From contig JADKKE010000032.1 in assembly GCA_016720655.1 (NCBI GenBank), positions 558,001 to 622,000 on the forward strand: a stretch of DNA of 64,000 nt, written 5' to 3'. Below are positions 44,654 to 53,247 of this stretch, in pieces. Every line of letters starts with the position of its first letter. The first letter of the stretch is position 1. The stretch is from Bacteroidota bacterium (lineage in GTDB: Bacteria; Bacteroidota; Bacteroidia; AKYH767-A; 2013-40CM-41-45). Position numbers and translations under genes: made by a program. The notes under the pieces are model-generated. The model had not been told where the DNA came from, searched no databases, and saw nothing but the letters and a program-made list of their open reading frames with translations.

Positions 44654-44787
44654 GTTCTATAGTAACAGAGGATTAAGCATTTGTATGCATGAAATCCATT
44701 TTCCAGGCAGGGAAGGGCATACGAAAAAGGAAAAGAAACGTTAGACGTTTTTAATATCTTTCTCTAAAAAAAATTATGCAATAGAAA

Positions 44788-46065
44788 TTAAATTTCCGGA
44801 TTGATCTTCAGTTTCACTTGTTCAATCCGGTTGTTTGTCATTTTTACGGCAACAAAAGTATACGGTGGAATGACAATTTCTTCACCGGCTTCCGGGATGT
44901 TCTCGTGGTTGTGAAAAATGAATCCGCTCAGAGTTTCATAGGATTCGTGTTCCGGAATACCAAGATCATATTTTTTATTCAGGTAATCAATTTCAAGTCG
45001 GCCAGAAAGCAGGTATTCTTTGTCATTTATTTTCTTCTCTGTCTCTTCAGGAATATCATGCTCGTCCTGAATCTCACCGAAAATTTCTTCGATCACATCT
45101 TCGATAGTTACCATGCCTGCAGTTCCACCAAATTCATCAACGACGACAGCAACACTTCGGTGCTGGTTGGTAAATTGTTTCAGCAATTCATTCGCACTCA
45201 TCACTTCCGGGACAATACTAACGGGCAATAAAACCTGAACAATTTCAGCCGGCTTTTTAAACATCTCGGAAGAATGGACAAACCCGATGATATTGTCGAT
45301 GGAATCACGGTATATCAGAATTTTCGAGAGCTTCGTTTCAATGAACAATTTATTCAATGAGTTGATAGATTCCGTTACATCCAAAGCACTGATTTCTTTT
45401 CTTGGGACCATGCATTCTCTCACTTTGACTTCTTTGAAATCAAGTGCATTCTGAAAAATGCGAATCTCCGTATCCATTTCTTCAACCTGGCTGTTTTTGC
45501 TGGTCAGTTCACGAATGTAAAAGTCGAGATCTACTCTTCCGAAAAGAGGTCTTTCTTCTACAAAATCGATCCGGAATATTGTGCGCATAAAGAACCTCGA
45601 CAAGCCAATAATTACCCACATCACCGGATATAACAAGTAATACATGAACTGCAAAGGAATAGCCAGGATGCGCAGTATTCCGTTCGGATTAATTCGAAAG
45701 AGAACCTTCGGAATAAATTCTGCGGCTACAAGGATGATTAATGTACTGAGAAAAGTTTGTATGATCAGGAGCATTCCTTCTCCGTGCAACTGACGTGGAA
45801 GGTAATTTCGCAGAACATCCATCCTAAGAATGTCTTCCGCCATGATCGTACCGTAAATGACAAGGGCAATGTTGTTTGCAATCAACATCGTCGCAATAAA
45901 ATTCGAAGGACGCTTAACAAATTTCCAAATGATTCGTGCAGCAAAACTACCCTGACTTCTATCCAGTTCTATGCGTAGTTTGTTTACAGAAATGAAAGCG
46001 ATTTCACTACCCGCGGCAAAAGCGGAACACAAAAGGGTAAGCAGGATGATACTCCAATTCGACAT
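44788..46065 (-). CDS. CorC/HlyC family membrane protein with DUF21 and CBS domains
   Basis: Membrane protein of 425 aa of the hemolysin C/CorC/CNNM group, related to Mg2+/Co2+ transport; GldE of gliding bacteria is a relative. The DUF21/CNNM domain has hydrophobic segments at about 4–22, 55–78, 95–115 and 125–155. A CBS pair covers about 205–325 (VRECMVPRKEISALDV…, GGTAGMVTIEDVIEEIFGEIQDEHD). The CorC_HlyC domain ends the chain (about 345–420: LSGRLEIDYLNKKYDLGIP, EEIVIPPYTFVAVKMTNNRIEQVKL). Lies in the conserved block lptC–small gene–this gene–ppiD. Confidence 0.92.
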   Translation of the reverse strand: MSNWSIILLTLLCSAFAAGSEIAFISVNKLRIELDRSQGSFAARIIWKFVKRPSNFIATMLIANNIALVIYGTIMAEDILRMDVLRNYLPRQLHGEGMLLIIQTFLSTLIILVAAEFIPKVLFRINPNGILRILAIPLQFMYYLLYPVMWVIIGLSRFFMRTIFRIDFVEERPLFGRVDLDFYIRELTSKNSQVEEMDTEIRIFQNALDFKEVKVRECMVPRKEISALDVTESINSLNKLFIETKLSKILIYRDSIDNIIGFVHSSEMFKKPAEIVQVLLPVSIVPEVMSANELLKQFTNQHRSVAVVVDEFGGTAGMVTIEDVIEEIFGEIQDEHDIPEETEKKINDKEYLLSGRLEIDYLNKKYDLGIPEHESYETLSGFIFHNHENIPEAGEEIVIPPYTFVAVKMTNNRIEQVKLKINPEI

Positions 46066-46084
46066 TTCTGAAAATTAACCGGGG

Positions 46085-46092
46085 CGAATATA
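46085..46092 (-). promoter_or_regulatory. -7 box candidate upstream of the CorC-type gene (TATATTCG)
   Basis: One mismatch to TAnnTTTG, 19 nt before the ATG at 46065. Identical to the box upstream of ppiD, within a shared 13-nt context (GTATATTCGCCCC). No -33 element seen. Confidence 0.35.
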
Positions 46093-46138
46093 CGAAGGAA
46101 AAATTTGGTTGATTGTTATTGGTTGATTCGGATATTAA

Positions 46139-46186
46139 GTTATTAGGTTATTAAGTTATTAGGTTATTAAGTTATTGAGTTATTAC
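46139..46186. repeat. Octamer tandem repeat GTTATTAR, six copies
   Basis: GTTATTAG, GTTATTAA, GTTATTAG, GTTATTAA, GTTATTGA, GTTATTAC in perfect 8-nt phase, upstream of the CorC-type gene. An 8-nt period is not coding. Confidence 0.9.
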
Positions 46187-46251
46187 GTAATCGAGTGATT
46201 CGGTAGATTTTATTGATTATTTTGAAGCTTCTAAATAATTTCCATGACCAC

Positions 46252-46325
46252 TCCTAATTCATAATTCATAATTGAAAACTCCCAACTCCCAACTCATAAC
46301 TCCCAACTCAAAACTCATAACTCCT
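46252..46325. repeat. AACTCCC-type mosaic repeat
   Basis: Phrases AACTCCC, AACTCAT, AACTCCC, AACTCAA, AACTCAT in a 7–8-nt rhythm, preceded by ATAATTCATAATT. It reaches the stop of the small membrane-protein gene at 46324. Confidence 0.8.
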
Positions 46326-46533
46326 AGTGGTACTTCGTCCCATCCTGTTCCCGTTGATGTTGCTCCATTCTTACCCTTTGTTTCTTTCGTACAGTATACA
46401 TGAGTAATGCAACACCCGTAATCGCCAACATCCAAATTGCAGCCTGCCATCCGTCGGTGACAAACTGATATGCGGAGATCGTTCCGGTCGCAACCGAAAT
46501 CAACAACCAGGAGATTTCAAGAATCCTTAGCAT
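46324..46533 (-). CDS. Small membrane protein, 69 aa, function unknown
   Basis: Starts at the ATG at 46533 (LRILEISWLLISVATGTISAY), inside the last codons of lptC (17-nt overlap). Longer in-frame starts would lie deeper in lptC. Two hydrophobic segments (about residues 5–22 and 30–48) are followed by a basic, Gln-rich tail (VRKKQRVRMEQHQREQDG). A small protein at this place between lptC and the CorC-type gene is in keeping with coupled translation and an envelope role; nothing more can be said. Confidence 0.65.
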   Translation of the reverse strand: MLRILEISWLLISVATGTISAYQFVTDGWQAAIWMLAITGVALLMYTVRKKQRVRMEQHQREQDGTKYH

Positions 46534-47077
46534 GAGTTGATTGTTTAAAGGAAAAAGTTCCTTTGGGTTTAAATATTTTATATTTAGTGAAATCTTCATT
46601 GGCTTCGAAACCGTCACCGTAGATGATTTCATCTTTAGTTGTGATCGTCACAAATTCGTCACTGATCAATTTCTGTTTTTGTTCGTCCCAGATTAGATGT
46701 TCAGTATTCAACCGGTCGCCTTTCTGATTGACAACAACCACATTTCTTCGTGCTTCCATTTTCTGATCCCGTTCAGTACGAATTCCATAATCTGCATCCA
46801 GTTTGCTTTTCACATTCAGCTGATTGTCATAGAAAATTGCACGCAAGCCTTTGGGCATTTCAATATACGGATTTTCCGACTCATATCTGTCAAGAACCGG
46901 AGCCGTTAATTCCACCTGAACACGGGCCGAATCACTGTATAGAATTTTGATGTTTTTCGCAGACTCTGAAGGTGATTTCTCGCTTTTTCCATACAATTTG
47001 ACCTTATCAAGATCATTTTCACATGAAACGAAAAGGAGTACAAGGATAAACCAAAACGACTCTTTCCAAACTTTCAT
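46517..47077 (-). CDS. lptC: LPS export ABC transporter periplasmic protein LptC
   Basis: Lipoprotein-type LptC of 186 aa. It has an N-terminal hydrophobic segment with lipobox FVSC (Cys19), then the β-jellyroll LptC/OstA fold: SESAKNIKILYSDSARVQVELTAPVLDRYE, MPKGLRAIFYDNQLNVKSKLDADYG, MEARRNVVVVNQKGDRLNTEHLIWDEQKQKL, and the closing GDGFEANEDFTKYKIFKPKGTF. It receives lipopolysaccharide from LptBFG and passes it to LptA. First gene of the minus-strand operon, with a consensus promoter immediately upstream (47082–47113). Confidence 0.88.
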   Translation of the reverse strand: MKVWKESFWFILVLLFVSCENDLDKVKLYGKSEKSPSESAKNIKILYSDSARVQVELTAPVLDRYESENPYIEMPKGLRAIFYDNQLNVKSKLDADYGIRTERDQKMEARRNVVVVNQKGDRLNTEHLIWDEQKQKLISDEFVTITTKDEIIYGDGFEANEDFTKYKIFKPKGTFSFKQSTHAKDS

Positions 47078-47081
47078 ACCA

Positions 47082-47113
47082 CAAACCTACGGCATTCCGT
47101 GAAAAAAGCCAAA
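47082..47113 (-). promoter_or_regulatory. Consensus Bacteroidota promoter for lptC, leaderless or nearly so
   Basis: -33 TTTG at 47110–47113, 20-nt spacer, -7 TAGGTTTG at 47082–47089: a full match to TTTG-N(17–23)-TAnnTTTG. The lptC ATG is at 47077, 4 nt past the box, so transcription would start at or very near the start codon. Confidence 0.65.
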
Positions 47114-47319
47114 GGAAGTTCCTCAATCGGGTTTTATTCTGTCAGGATTCTGATTTTCCAATTAATTCCACAGGAGACCCCATGGATTTTCTTCTCAATG
47201 AAATCGATTAAAATGTTGACCTACAGGACATACTTCTTGTTAACAAAAGGTTAATCTCAAGCGCGCTCTGGGCTTTTCTTTGACTTTTGTATTTCCAAAA
47301 AAAAATTCAACAACATCAG

Positions 47320-49365
47320 ATGAAAAAAACAATTCTTGCAGTATCTGCAACTGCGATTGCAACTGCTGCAATCTTCTACAGCTGTACACAGAGTGAAGCG
47401 AAAAAAGGTGTAGGCATCAATCTGGCAAGCTTCGATTCTACAGTGAGCCCACGGAATGATTTCTTCCATTACGCCAATGGAGGTTGGATTAAAGCGAATC
47501 CGATCCCTGCTGATCAGGTTCGTTGGGGATCTTTTAGTATCCTCAGCGATAACAACAGGAAATACCTTCGTGAGATTCAGGAAGCTGCCGCAGCAAATCA
47601 AAGCGCTGCCAAAGGAAGTCCTGAACAATTGGTCGGTGATTTCTGGTTCAGCGCAATGGATACTGCAAAAATTGAGAAAGAAGGAGTCCTGCCGATTAAA
47701 GGTGAGATGAGCAGCATCGAAAAATTAAACGACATGAAGGGCGTGCTCTCCTACATTGCAAAGTTGCAAACCTGGGGAGCCAATCCTATGTTCAGCTTTT
47801 ACGCAGGACAGGATCCCAAAAATAGTGAGGTTGTCGTTCCGCAGGTAATTCAGGGAGGCTTGTCTTTGCCTGACCGCGATTATTATCTCAAAGGGGATGA
47901 CCGTTCTAAAATGATTCGCGAGGAGTTTGTTAAACACGTTACAAAAATGTTCGAACTGTATGGACTCGATGCTGCAACAGCAAAGAAGAATGCAGATGTT
48001 GTAATGGGAATCGAAACAAAACTTGCAGGCTCGTCCATGACCCGCACCGAGCTTCGTGATCCTTTCAAGACATATAATAAAGTTACACTTGCTGATCTCG
48101 ATGCTCTTACACCAAGTATCAAATGGACAGAAATGATGGACATGATGAATGTTCATGGGAAATATGACTACCTCGTGTTGGGACAACCTGATTTTTTAAA
48201 GGAACTTGAAGTTCAGATGAAATCCAATTCTCTTGCGAACTGGAAAATTTATTTGCAATGGAATCTGTTGAATCTCGCAGGCAATGTATTGAGCAACGAT
48301 TTGGTGATGCAAGATTTTTATTTCAACAACCAGGTTTTGAATGGACAAAAAGCAATTCAGCCTCGCTGGAAGAGAATGGTTTCATTGTGTGACGGTCTGG
48401 TTGGTGATGCCTTAGGACAACTTTACGTTGCAAAATATTTCCCACCGGATGCAAAGAAAAAAGCTGATGAACTGGTTGCGAATCTCATGGCAGTTTATGA
48501 CGAGCGAATTCAAAAGCTCGACTGGATGAGTGATGTCACGAAAAAGAAAGCACTCGAAAAATTACATTCCATTACGCGTAAAATCGGGTATACTGACAAA
48601 TGGAAAGATTATGCCGGCTTGGAAATTACACGGGATAATTTTTTCCAAAATCTGATGAATGCAACGGCATGGAATTATGAATTCATGATTCAACAAATTG
48701 GCAAACCAGTGGACAAGACACAATGGGGAATGACTCCACCAACTGTGAATGCGTATTACAATCCGTCCAACAACGAAATCGTTTTCCCTGCCGGAATTCT
48801 GCAACCTCCTTTCTTTAACAAAGATGCTGATGATGCTGTAAACTATGGCGGAATTGGTGCTGTTATCGGTCATGAAATCACGCATGGTTTCGATGATGAG
48901 GGAAGAAATTTTGATGCGAAAGGAAACCTCAACAGCTGGTGGTTGCCTGAAGATTCTGCCAAGTTCATGACCAAAGCTCAACTGATTATCGATCAATTCA
49001 ACGGCTACACTGTGTTGGATACCCTGAATGTGAACGGTCACCTGACCTTGGGTGAAAACATTGCAGATCTTGGAGGCATCACAATCGCCTATGAAGCATT
49101 CAAAAGAACCAAACAAGGAAAAGGAAATGAGAAAATTGATGGACTCACTCCGGAACAACGTTTCTTCCTTGGATTCGCAGCCATCTGGGCAGGGAATATC
49201 CGTCCGGAAGCGGCTGCTCAGCGAATTGTTACAGATCCACATTCTCCTGCACAATACCGTGTAAACGGTCCTTTGAGCAATATTGATCAGTTTTACAAAG
49301 CATTTGGAATCCAGGAAGGTGACGGTTTGTTCCGTCCTGATTCTATCCGTGCAAAAATCTGGTAA
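47320..49365 (+). CDS. M13 family zinc endopeptidase (neprilysin/PepO-like) lipoprotein
   Basis: Exported metallopeptidase of 681 aa, start at 47320 (an upstream ATG at 47287 adds 11 residues). It has a lipoprotein-type signal with the box FYSC (Cys22). Peptidase_M13_N covers about 38–410 (PRNDFFHYANGGWIKANPIP). The catalytic domain has NAYYNPSNNEIVFPAGILQPPFF, the zinc site VIGHEITHGFDDEGRNFD (HExxH near residue 525) and the third ligand in ENIADLGGI (near 588). The C-terminus RAKIW resembles the usual family end. Acts on peptides in the periplasm or outer membrane. A terminator follows. Confidence 0.95.
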   Translation: MKKTILAVSATAIATAAIFYSCTQSEAKKGVGINLASFDSTVSPRNDFFHYANGGWIKANPIPADQVRWGSFSILSDNNRKYLREIQEAAAANQSAAKGSPEQLVGDFWFSAMDTAKIEKEGVLPIKGEMSSIEKLNDMKGVLSYIAKLQTWGANPMFSFYAGQDPKNSEVVVPQVIQGGLSLPDRDYYLKGDDRSKMIREEFVKHVTKMFELYGLDAATAKKNADVVMGIETKLAGSSMTRTELRDPFKTYNKVTLADLDALTPSIKWTEMMDMMNVHGKYDYLVLGQPDFLKELEVQMKSNSLANWKIYLQWNLLNLAGNVLSNDLVMQDFYFNNQVLNGQKAIQPRWKRMVSLCDGLVGDALGQLYVAKYFPPDAKKKADELVANLMAVYDERIQKLDWMSDVTKKKALEKLHSITRKIGYTDKWKDYAGLEITRDNFFQNLMNATAWNYEFMIQQIGKPVDKTQWGMTPPTVNAYYNPSNNEIVFPAGILQPPFFNKDADDAVNYGGIGAVIGHEITHGFDDEGRNFDAKGNLNSWWLPEDSAKFMTKAQLIIDQFNGYTVLDTLNVNGHLTLGENIADLGGITIAYEAFKRTKQGKGNEKIDGLTPEQRFFLGFAAIWAGNIRPEAAAQRIVTDPHSPAQYRVNGPLSNIDQFYKAFGIQEGDGLFRPDSIRAKIW

Positions 49366-49381
49366 TCCTGAATTTAGACAA

Positions 49382-49411
49382 AGCCCCGCTCTATAGGCGG
49401 GGCTTTTTTTT
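49382..49411 (+). terminator. Rho-independent terminator after the M13 peptidase
   Basis: Stem AGCCCCGC/GCGGGGCT with a 7-nt loop followed by eight T, 17 nt after the stop codon. Confidence 0.9.
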
Positions 49412-49465
49412 ATTCAATGAACTGAATTATTTTTCCGGTAATTAGAATTAACACTCCGAAGCCCT

Positions 49466-49473
49466 TAGCTTTG
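49466..49473 (+). promoter_or_regulatory. -7 box candidate for the helicase gene (TAGCTTTG)
   Basis: Exact TAnnTTTG, 7 nt before the ATG at 49481, so the transcript may be leaderless. The same octamer precedes fbp. No clear -33 element. Confidence 0.4.
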
Positions 49474-49480
49474 CTTCGCA

Positions 49481-50800
49481 ATGAGCTCGAATTCTATCTC
49501 TTTTTCTGATTTTAAATTAAATAAACAATTGCTTACTGCTATTGCAGAGGCCGGATTTGAAACACCCACTACAATCCAATGCAAAGCGATTCCATTAATC
49601 CTTGGAGGAAGTGATGTCCTGGGCATTGCTCAAACAGGAACAGGAAAAACTGCAGCGTATCTGTTGCCGGTATTGATGAAGATCAAGTATGCGCAAGGCC
49701 ATGACCCACGAGCATTAATACTTGTTCCAACCCGTGAACTCGCTATGCAGGTTGCTGAGCACATCCGTATGTTTGCAAAGAATACCGACTTGAGATTCAT
49801 GGCTGTGTATGGTGGAGTAGGGATGAAGCCACAGGTCGAAGCACTTAAAAAAGGAATTGATATTCTCGTTGCTACACCCGGTCGATTGATGGACCTCTAC
49901 CTTCCGGGACATGTGAACTTGAAAGAAGTGCGAACTTTTATCATGGATGAAGCTGAACGATTACTCGACATGGGTTTCAAGAGGCAAATCGATCGGATTC
50001 TTGAAGTTGTTCCAAGGAAAAGACAGAACCTGCTCTTTACAGCTACCTGGAATGAAAAAGTTAAAAGCATTACACAGAATTTTCTTGTTTCTCCCACGGA
50101 AATCAGGGTTGCTCCGGAAATTAAAACTGCACGTACAGTTTCTCAGGTTGTTTATTTTGTTCCAAATCTTCGAACAAAAATTAATTTACTTGAATACTTA
50201 ATCGAAGATCCGGCTTTCCGAAAAGTGATTGTGTTTTGTAAAACAAAAAATACGGCAACGAATTTGTCACGCTACCTCACCCGCAAGTACGGTGAAGAAT
50301 TTGTTCGCGTTGTTCATGGAAATAAAGACCAGAATACACGTGTGAATTCGATTCAATCATTCAAAGACGAAGAAGTTCGTTTCCTGGTGACAACTGATGT
50401 TGCCGCACGCGGAATAGATATCGAAGAAGTAAGCCATGTAATTAATTTTGATGTTCCGCTTATTTATGAAGATTATATTCATCGTATTGGCCGCACAGGC
50501 AGGGCCTTCCGTACAGGTGATTCCATTACTTTTTGTGCACCGAATGATGAATACCACCTCAAGAAAATTCAAAAACTAATCGGACAAAAAATTCCTGTGC
50601 TATCCATGCCGGACGAAATCGATCAACCGGTGACTCCGTACGAAGAGCAACAGGTGATTCTCCGGGAAGTTGACATGCAACGTAGGAAGGAAGACCCTAC
50701 ATATCAGGGTGCATTTCACGAACGGAAAGATAAAACTGAAGCAAAAAAGGTTGTAAAAAAAGGAGCAAGGAAATCCGTTAAAAAATATTTTTCAAAGTGA
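49481..50800 (+). CDS. DEAD-box RNA helicase with a DEAE motif II
   Basis: ATP-dependent RNA helicase of 439 aa, RhlE-like. Q motif region (GFETPTTIQCKAIPLIL), motif I (AQTGTGKT, about 50–57), Ia (PTRELAMQ), Ib (TPGRLMD), motif II as MDEAERLLDMGF (Asp156-Glu-Ala-Glu159 instead of DEAD), motif III as TAT (usual SAT), motif V (TTDVAARGIDI), motif VI (HRIGRTGRA). The C-terminal tail of about 60 residues is Lys/Arg-rich (KDKTEAKKVVKKGARKSVKK), as in RNA-binding extensions. Role in RNA remodelling or ribosome assembly is inferred from the family. Confidence 0.93.
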   Translation: MSSNSISFSDFKLNKQLLTAIAEAGFETPTTIQCKAIPLILGGSDVLGIAQTGTGKTAAYLLPVLMKIKYAQGHDPRALILVPTRELAMQVAEHIRMFAKNTDLRFMAVYGGVGMKPQVEALKKGIDILVATPGRLMDLYLPGHVNLKEVRTFIMDEAERLLDMGFKRQIDRILEVVPRKRQNLLFTATWNEKVKSITQNFLVSPTEIRVAPEIKTARTVSQVVYFVPNLRTKINLLEYLIEDPAFRKVIVFCKTKNTATNLSRYLTRKYGEEFVRVVHGNKDQNTRVNSIQSFKDEEVRFLVTTDVAARGIDIEEVSHVINFDVPLIYEDYIHRIGRTGRAFRTGDSITFCAPNDEYHLKKIQKLIGQKIPVLSMPDEIDQPVTPYEEQQVILREVDMQRRKEDPTYQGAFHERKDKTEAKKVVKKGARKSVKKYFSK

Positions 50801-50843
50801 AAATAATTCAAAGGATCCAATTCATTTTTTCGAATTGAGGGAT

Positions 50844-51722
50844 ATGGCAGAAGCTCCTAAAAATAAATCCTATGTACTGATTGCAATTCTTGCTGTGATT
50901 TGGGGAAGTTCATTCATCCTGATCAAGAAAGGAATTGATGTGTATACTCCTTTTCAAGTTGGAGCCATCCGGATTTTTGTTGCTGCAATCGCTCTCTTCC
51001 CATTTATTTTTCGCTCGTTTGGTAAAATTGAAAAGTCGAAATGGAAATATCTCGCAGCAACCGGATTTCTGGGAAATGGTATTCCGGCAATTCTCTTTCC
51101 TCTTGCTGAAACAAATATAAGCAGCGCAGTAGCAGGCATGATTAATTCTCTTACACCAATCTTTACTTTGATTGCTGGGATGCTTTTCTTTGGAATGAAA
51201 GGAGGGAGGAACAGAATAAGCGGATTGCTGATTGGACTGCTTGGTGCTGTACTCCTGATTTTTGGGAGATCAGGTGGTGGGCTCCAGGGAAATCCTTTGT
51301 TTGTCTGGTATATAGTTGCTGCAACAATTTGCTATGCCTTGAGCGTTAATGTGATTCGCTCCTACCTTACCGATCTCGGATCTATCCGAACAACTGGTTT
51401 TGCATTGTTTATTGCAGGAGTGCCCATGGGCATTTATCTGTTCAGCACTGATTTCATCCATCGTACCCGGGTTACAGAAGGAGCCGGGTTCAGTATGCTT
51501 TGCATTGTGCTCCTCGGATTATTAAGCACAGCACTTTCGACAGTTCTGTTTAACAAATTGATAAAAATTTCCGGAGCTCTCGTCGCCTCTTCTGTTACCT
51601 ATCTTATTCCCATAGTTGCCACAGTATGGGGACTCGCGGATCACGAATCTCTGGGCTACCTTCATCTGGCCGGCCTGGGTGGAATTCTCGGTGGAGTGTA
51701 TCTGATCAACAAAAAAAGCTGA
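50844..51722 (+). CDS. EamA/DMT-family transporter
   Basis: Inner-membrane drug/metabolite-type transporter of 292 aa with ten TM segments in two EamA repeats (about 8–140 and 150–288). Characteristic pieces are AVIWGSSFILIKKGIDVYTPF, SAVAGMINSLTPIFTLIAGML near the end of the first repeat, and GALVASSVTYLIPIVATVWG in the second. The ATG at 50844 is used; a TTG three codons upstream is possible. Substrate unknown. A bidirectional terminator follows. Confidence 0.92.
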   Translation: MAEAPKNKSYVLIAILAVIWGSSFILIKKGIDVYTPFQVGAIRIFVAAIALFPFIFRSFGKIEKSKWKYLAATGFLGNGIPAILFPLAETNISSAVAGMINSLTPIFTLIAGMLFFGMKGGRNRISGLLIGLLGAVLLIFGRSGGGLQGNPLFVWYIVAATICYALSVNVIRSYLTDLGSIRTTGFALFIAGVPMGIYLFSTDFIHRTRVTEGAGFSMLCIVLLGLLSTALSTVLFNKLIKISGALVASSVTYLIPIVATVWGLADHESLGYLHLAGLGGILGGVYLINKKS

Positions 51723-51738
51723 AGCATTTCAGGAAAAT

Positions 51739-51773
51739 AAAAAAGCTCCCCGATTGGTTCAGGGAGCTTTTTT
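51739..51773. terminator. Bidirectional terminator
   Basis: 12-bp perfect stem (AAAAAAGCTCCC/GGGAGCTTTTTT) around an 11-nt loop, between the EamA gene and the convergent M20 peptidase gene. Confidence 0.85.
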
Positions 51774-51783
51774 CACTCTGTTT

Positions 51784-53154
51784 TTATTTTTTGCTCAATG
51801 CTGCAAAGTTTTCAAAGAACAAGGGAATGGTTTCAATTCCCTTTAGGAAGTTGAATACACCATAGTGTTCGTTCGGTGAATGGATGAGATCGCTGTCGAG
51901 ACCAAACCCCATCAGTACAGATTTTAAGCCAAGCTCTTTTTCGAAAAGTGCAACAATTGGAATACTTCCACCCCCACGTGTTGGAATTGGTTTCTTTCCA
52001 AAGGTTTGTTCCATTGCCATGCTCGCTGCTTTGAAAGCAACAGAATCAGTCGGTGTAACAACCGGCTCACCACCATGATGCGGATGCACTTCAACTGTGA
52101 CGGATTTTGGAGCAATGCTTTTGAAATGTTTGCTGAACAATTCGGTAATTTTCTCGGATGATTGATTGGGTACAAGTCGCATGCTGATTTTTGCAAAGGC
52201 TTTCGACGGCAATACCGTTTTGGAACCTTCTCCAATGTAACCGCCCCAAATTCCGTTGAGCTCGAGTGTAGGGCGGATGCCGGTACGTTCAAGTGTTGTG
52301 TAACCGGTTTCACCATGGATGTCTGAAATGCCCAGATCTTTTTTGTATTCTTCCAGGTCAAAAGGAGTTTTGTTTAATTCTGTTCGTTCTGCCGCAGACA
52401 ACTCCTCCACAGCATCATAAAAACCCGGAATGGTAATATGATTGTTCTTGTCTTTCATGGAAGCAATCATTTCACACAATACAGTAATTGGATTTGCAAC
52501 AGCACCCCCATAAACACCTGAATGCAGGTCACGATTGGGCCCGCTAACTTCAACCTGAATATAACTCAAACCCCGCAAACCAACTTCCAATGAGGGAAGA
52601 TCATTTGCAAGGATAGATGTATCTGATATCAGAATAACATCTGCTGCCAGTCGCTTTTTATTATCTCGAACCCATTGTCCAAGGTTTGCAGAACCAACTT
52701 CTTCCTCCCCTTCGATCATGAACTTTACATTGCAGGGAAGTGATTTTGTTTGCATCATCAGTTCAAACGCTTTCACATGCATGTACACTTGACCTTTGTC
52801 GTCACAGGAGCCACGTGCGAATATTTTTCCATCACGAATGACTGGCTCGAACGGTGGTGTTTCCCAAAGATTCACCGGATCTGCTGGTTGTACATCATAG
52901 TGGCCATAAACAATCACAGTAGGAAGTTTAAGGTCTATGATTTTTTCACCGTATACAATCGGATGACCTTTGGTTGGACAGATTTCTACAGTGTCGGCTC
53001 CGGCGTCAAGTAATTTTGTTTTGATAAATTCAGCTGCACGGGCTACATCAGGAGCGTATTTGCTATCGGCACTTACAGATGGGATTCGGAGTAGTTCAAA
53101 AAGTTCTTCCAGAAATCGTTTTTCATGCGTGCGGATATAGTCAGTAGTTGTCAT
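51784..53154 (-). CDS. M20 family metallodipeptidase
   Basis: Zinc-dependent dipeptidase of 456 aa of the M20 clan. First metal site VYGHYDVQPADP (about 85–96), then bridging Asp in GSCDDKGQ (about 117–124), catalytic Glu pair in IEGEEEVGS (about 151–159). The dimerisation domain lies in the middle (about 215–375), and the last ligand is in the HSPNEHYGVFNFLKGIE end. No signal peptide, so cytoplasmic. It resembles cytosolic non-specific dipeptidases. Has its own promoter candidate at 53190. Confidence 0.94.
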   Translation of the reverse strand: MTTTDYIRTHEKRFLEELFELLRIPSVSADSKYAPDVARAAEFIKTKLLDAGADTVEICPTKGHPIVYGEKIIDLKLPTVIVYGHYDVQPADPVNLWETPPFEPVIRDGKIFARGSCDDKGQVYMHVKAFELMMQTKSLPCNVKFMIEGEEEVGSANLGQWVRDNKKRLAADVILISDTSILANDLPSLEVGLRGLSYIQVEVSGPNRDLHSGVYGGAVANPITVLCEMIASMKDKNNHITIPGFYDAVEELSAAERTELNKTPFDLEEYKKDLGISDIHGETGYTTLERTGIRPTLELNGIWGGYIGEGSKTVLPSKAFAKISMRLVPNQSSEKITELFSKHFKSIAPKSVTVEVHPHHGGEPVVTPTDSVAFKAASMAMEQTFGKKPIPTRGGGSIPIVALFEKELGLKSVLMGFGLDSDLIHSPNEHYGVFNFLKGIETIPLFFENFAALSKK

Positions 53155-53189
53155 AAGGTTGGAAAGATTTTGAGATGATTTTAATCTTG

Positions 53190-53222
53190 CAAATGTATTG
53201 AAATAGCTGAAATCACATACAA
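53190..53222 (-). promoter_or_regulatory. Promoter candidate for the M20 peptidase gene
   Basis: -7 TACATTTG (53190–53197) and TTG (53220–53222) with a 22-nt spacer on the minus strand. The leader would be about 30 nt. Confidence 0.45.
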
Positions 53223-53247
53223 TCCTTTGATCTCGCTAAGGATCGAT

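Larger units (their letters stand above)
44511..44787. other. Intergenic region upstream of ppiD
   Basis: 277 nt between the CorC-type gene and ppiD, both on the minus strand. It contains a promoter candidate at 44623–44653 and a perfect palindrome at 44560–44588 lying between that promoter and the ppiD start. Confidence 0.5.

Noticed and set aside
44788..46065. Naming the CorC-type gene gldE
   Set aside because: It belongs to the same broad family, but the neighbours are lptC and ppiD and no other gld genes are present, so the gliding name is not supported.
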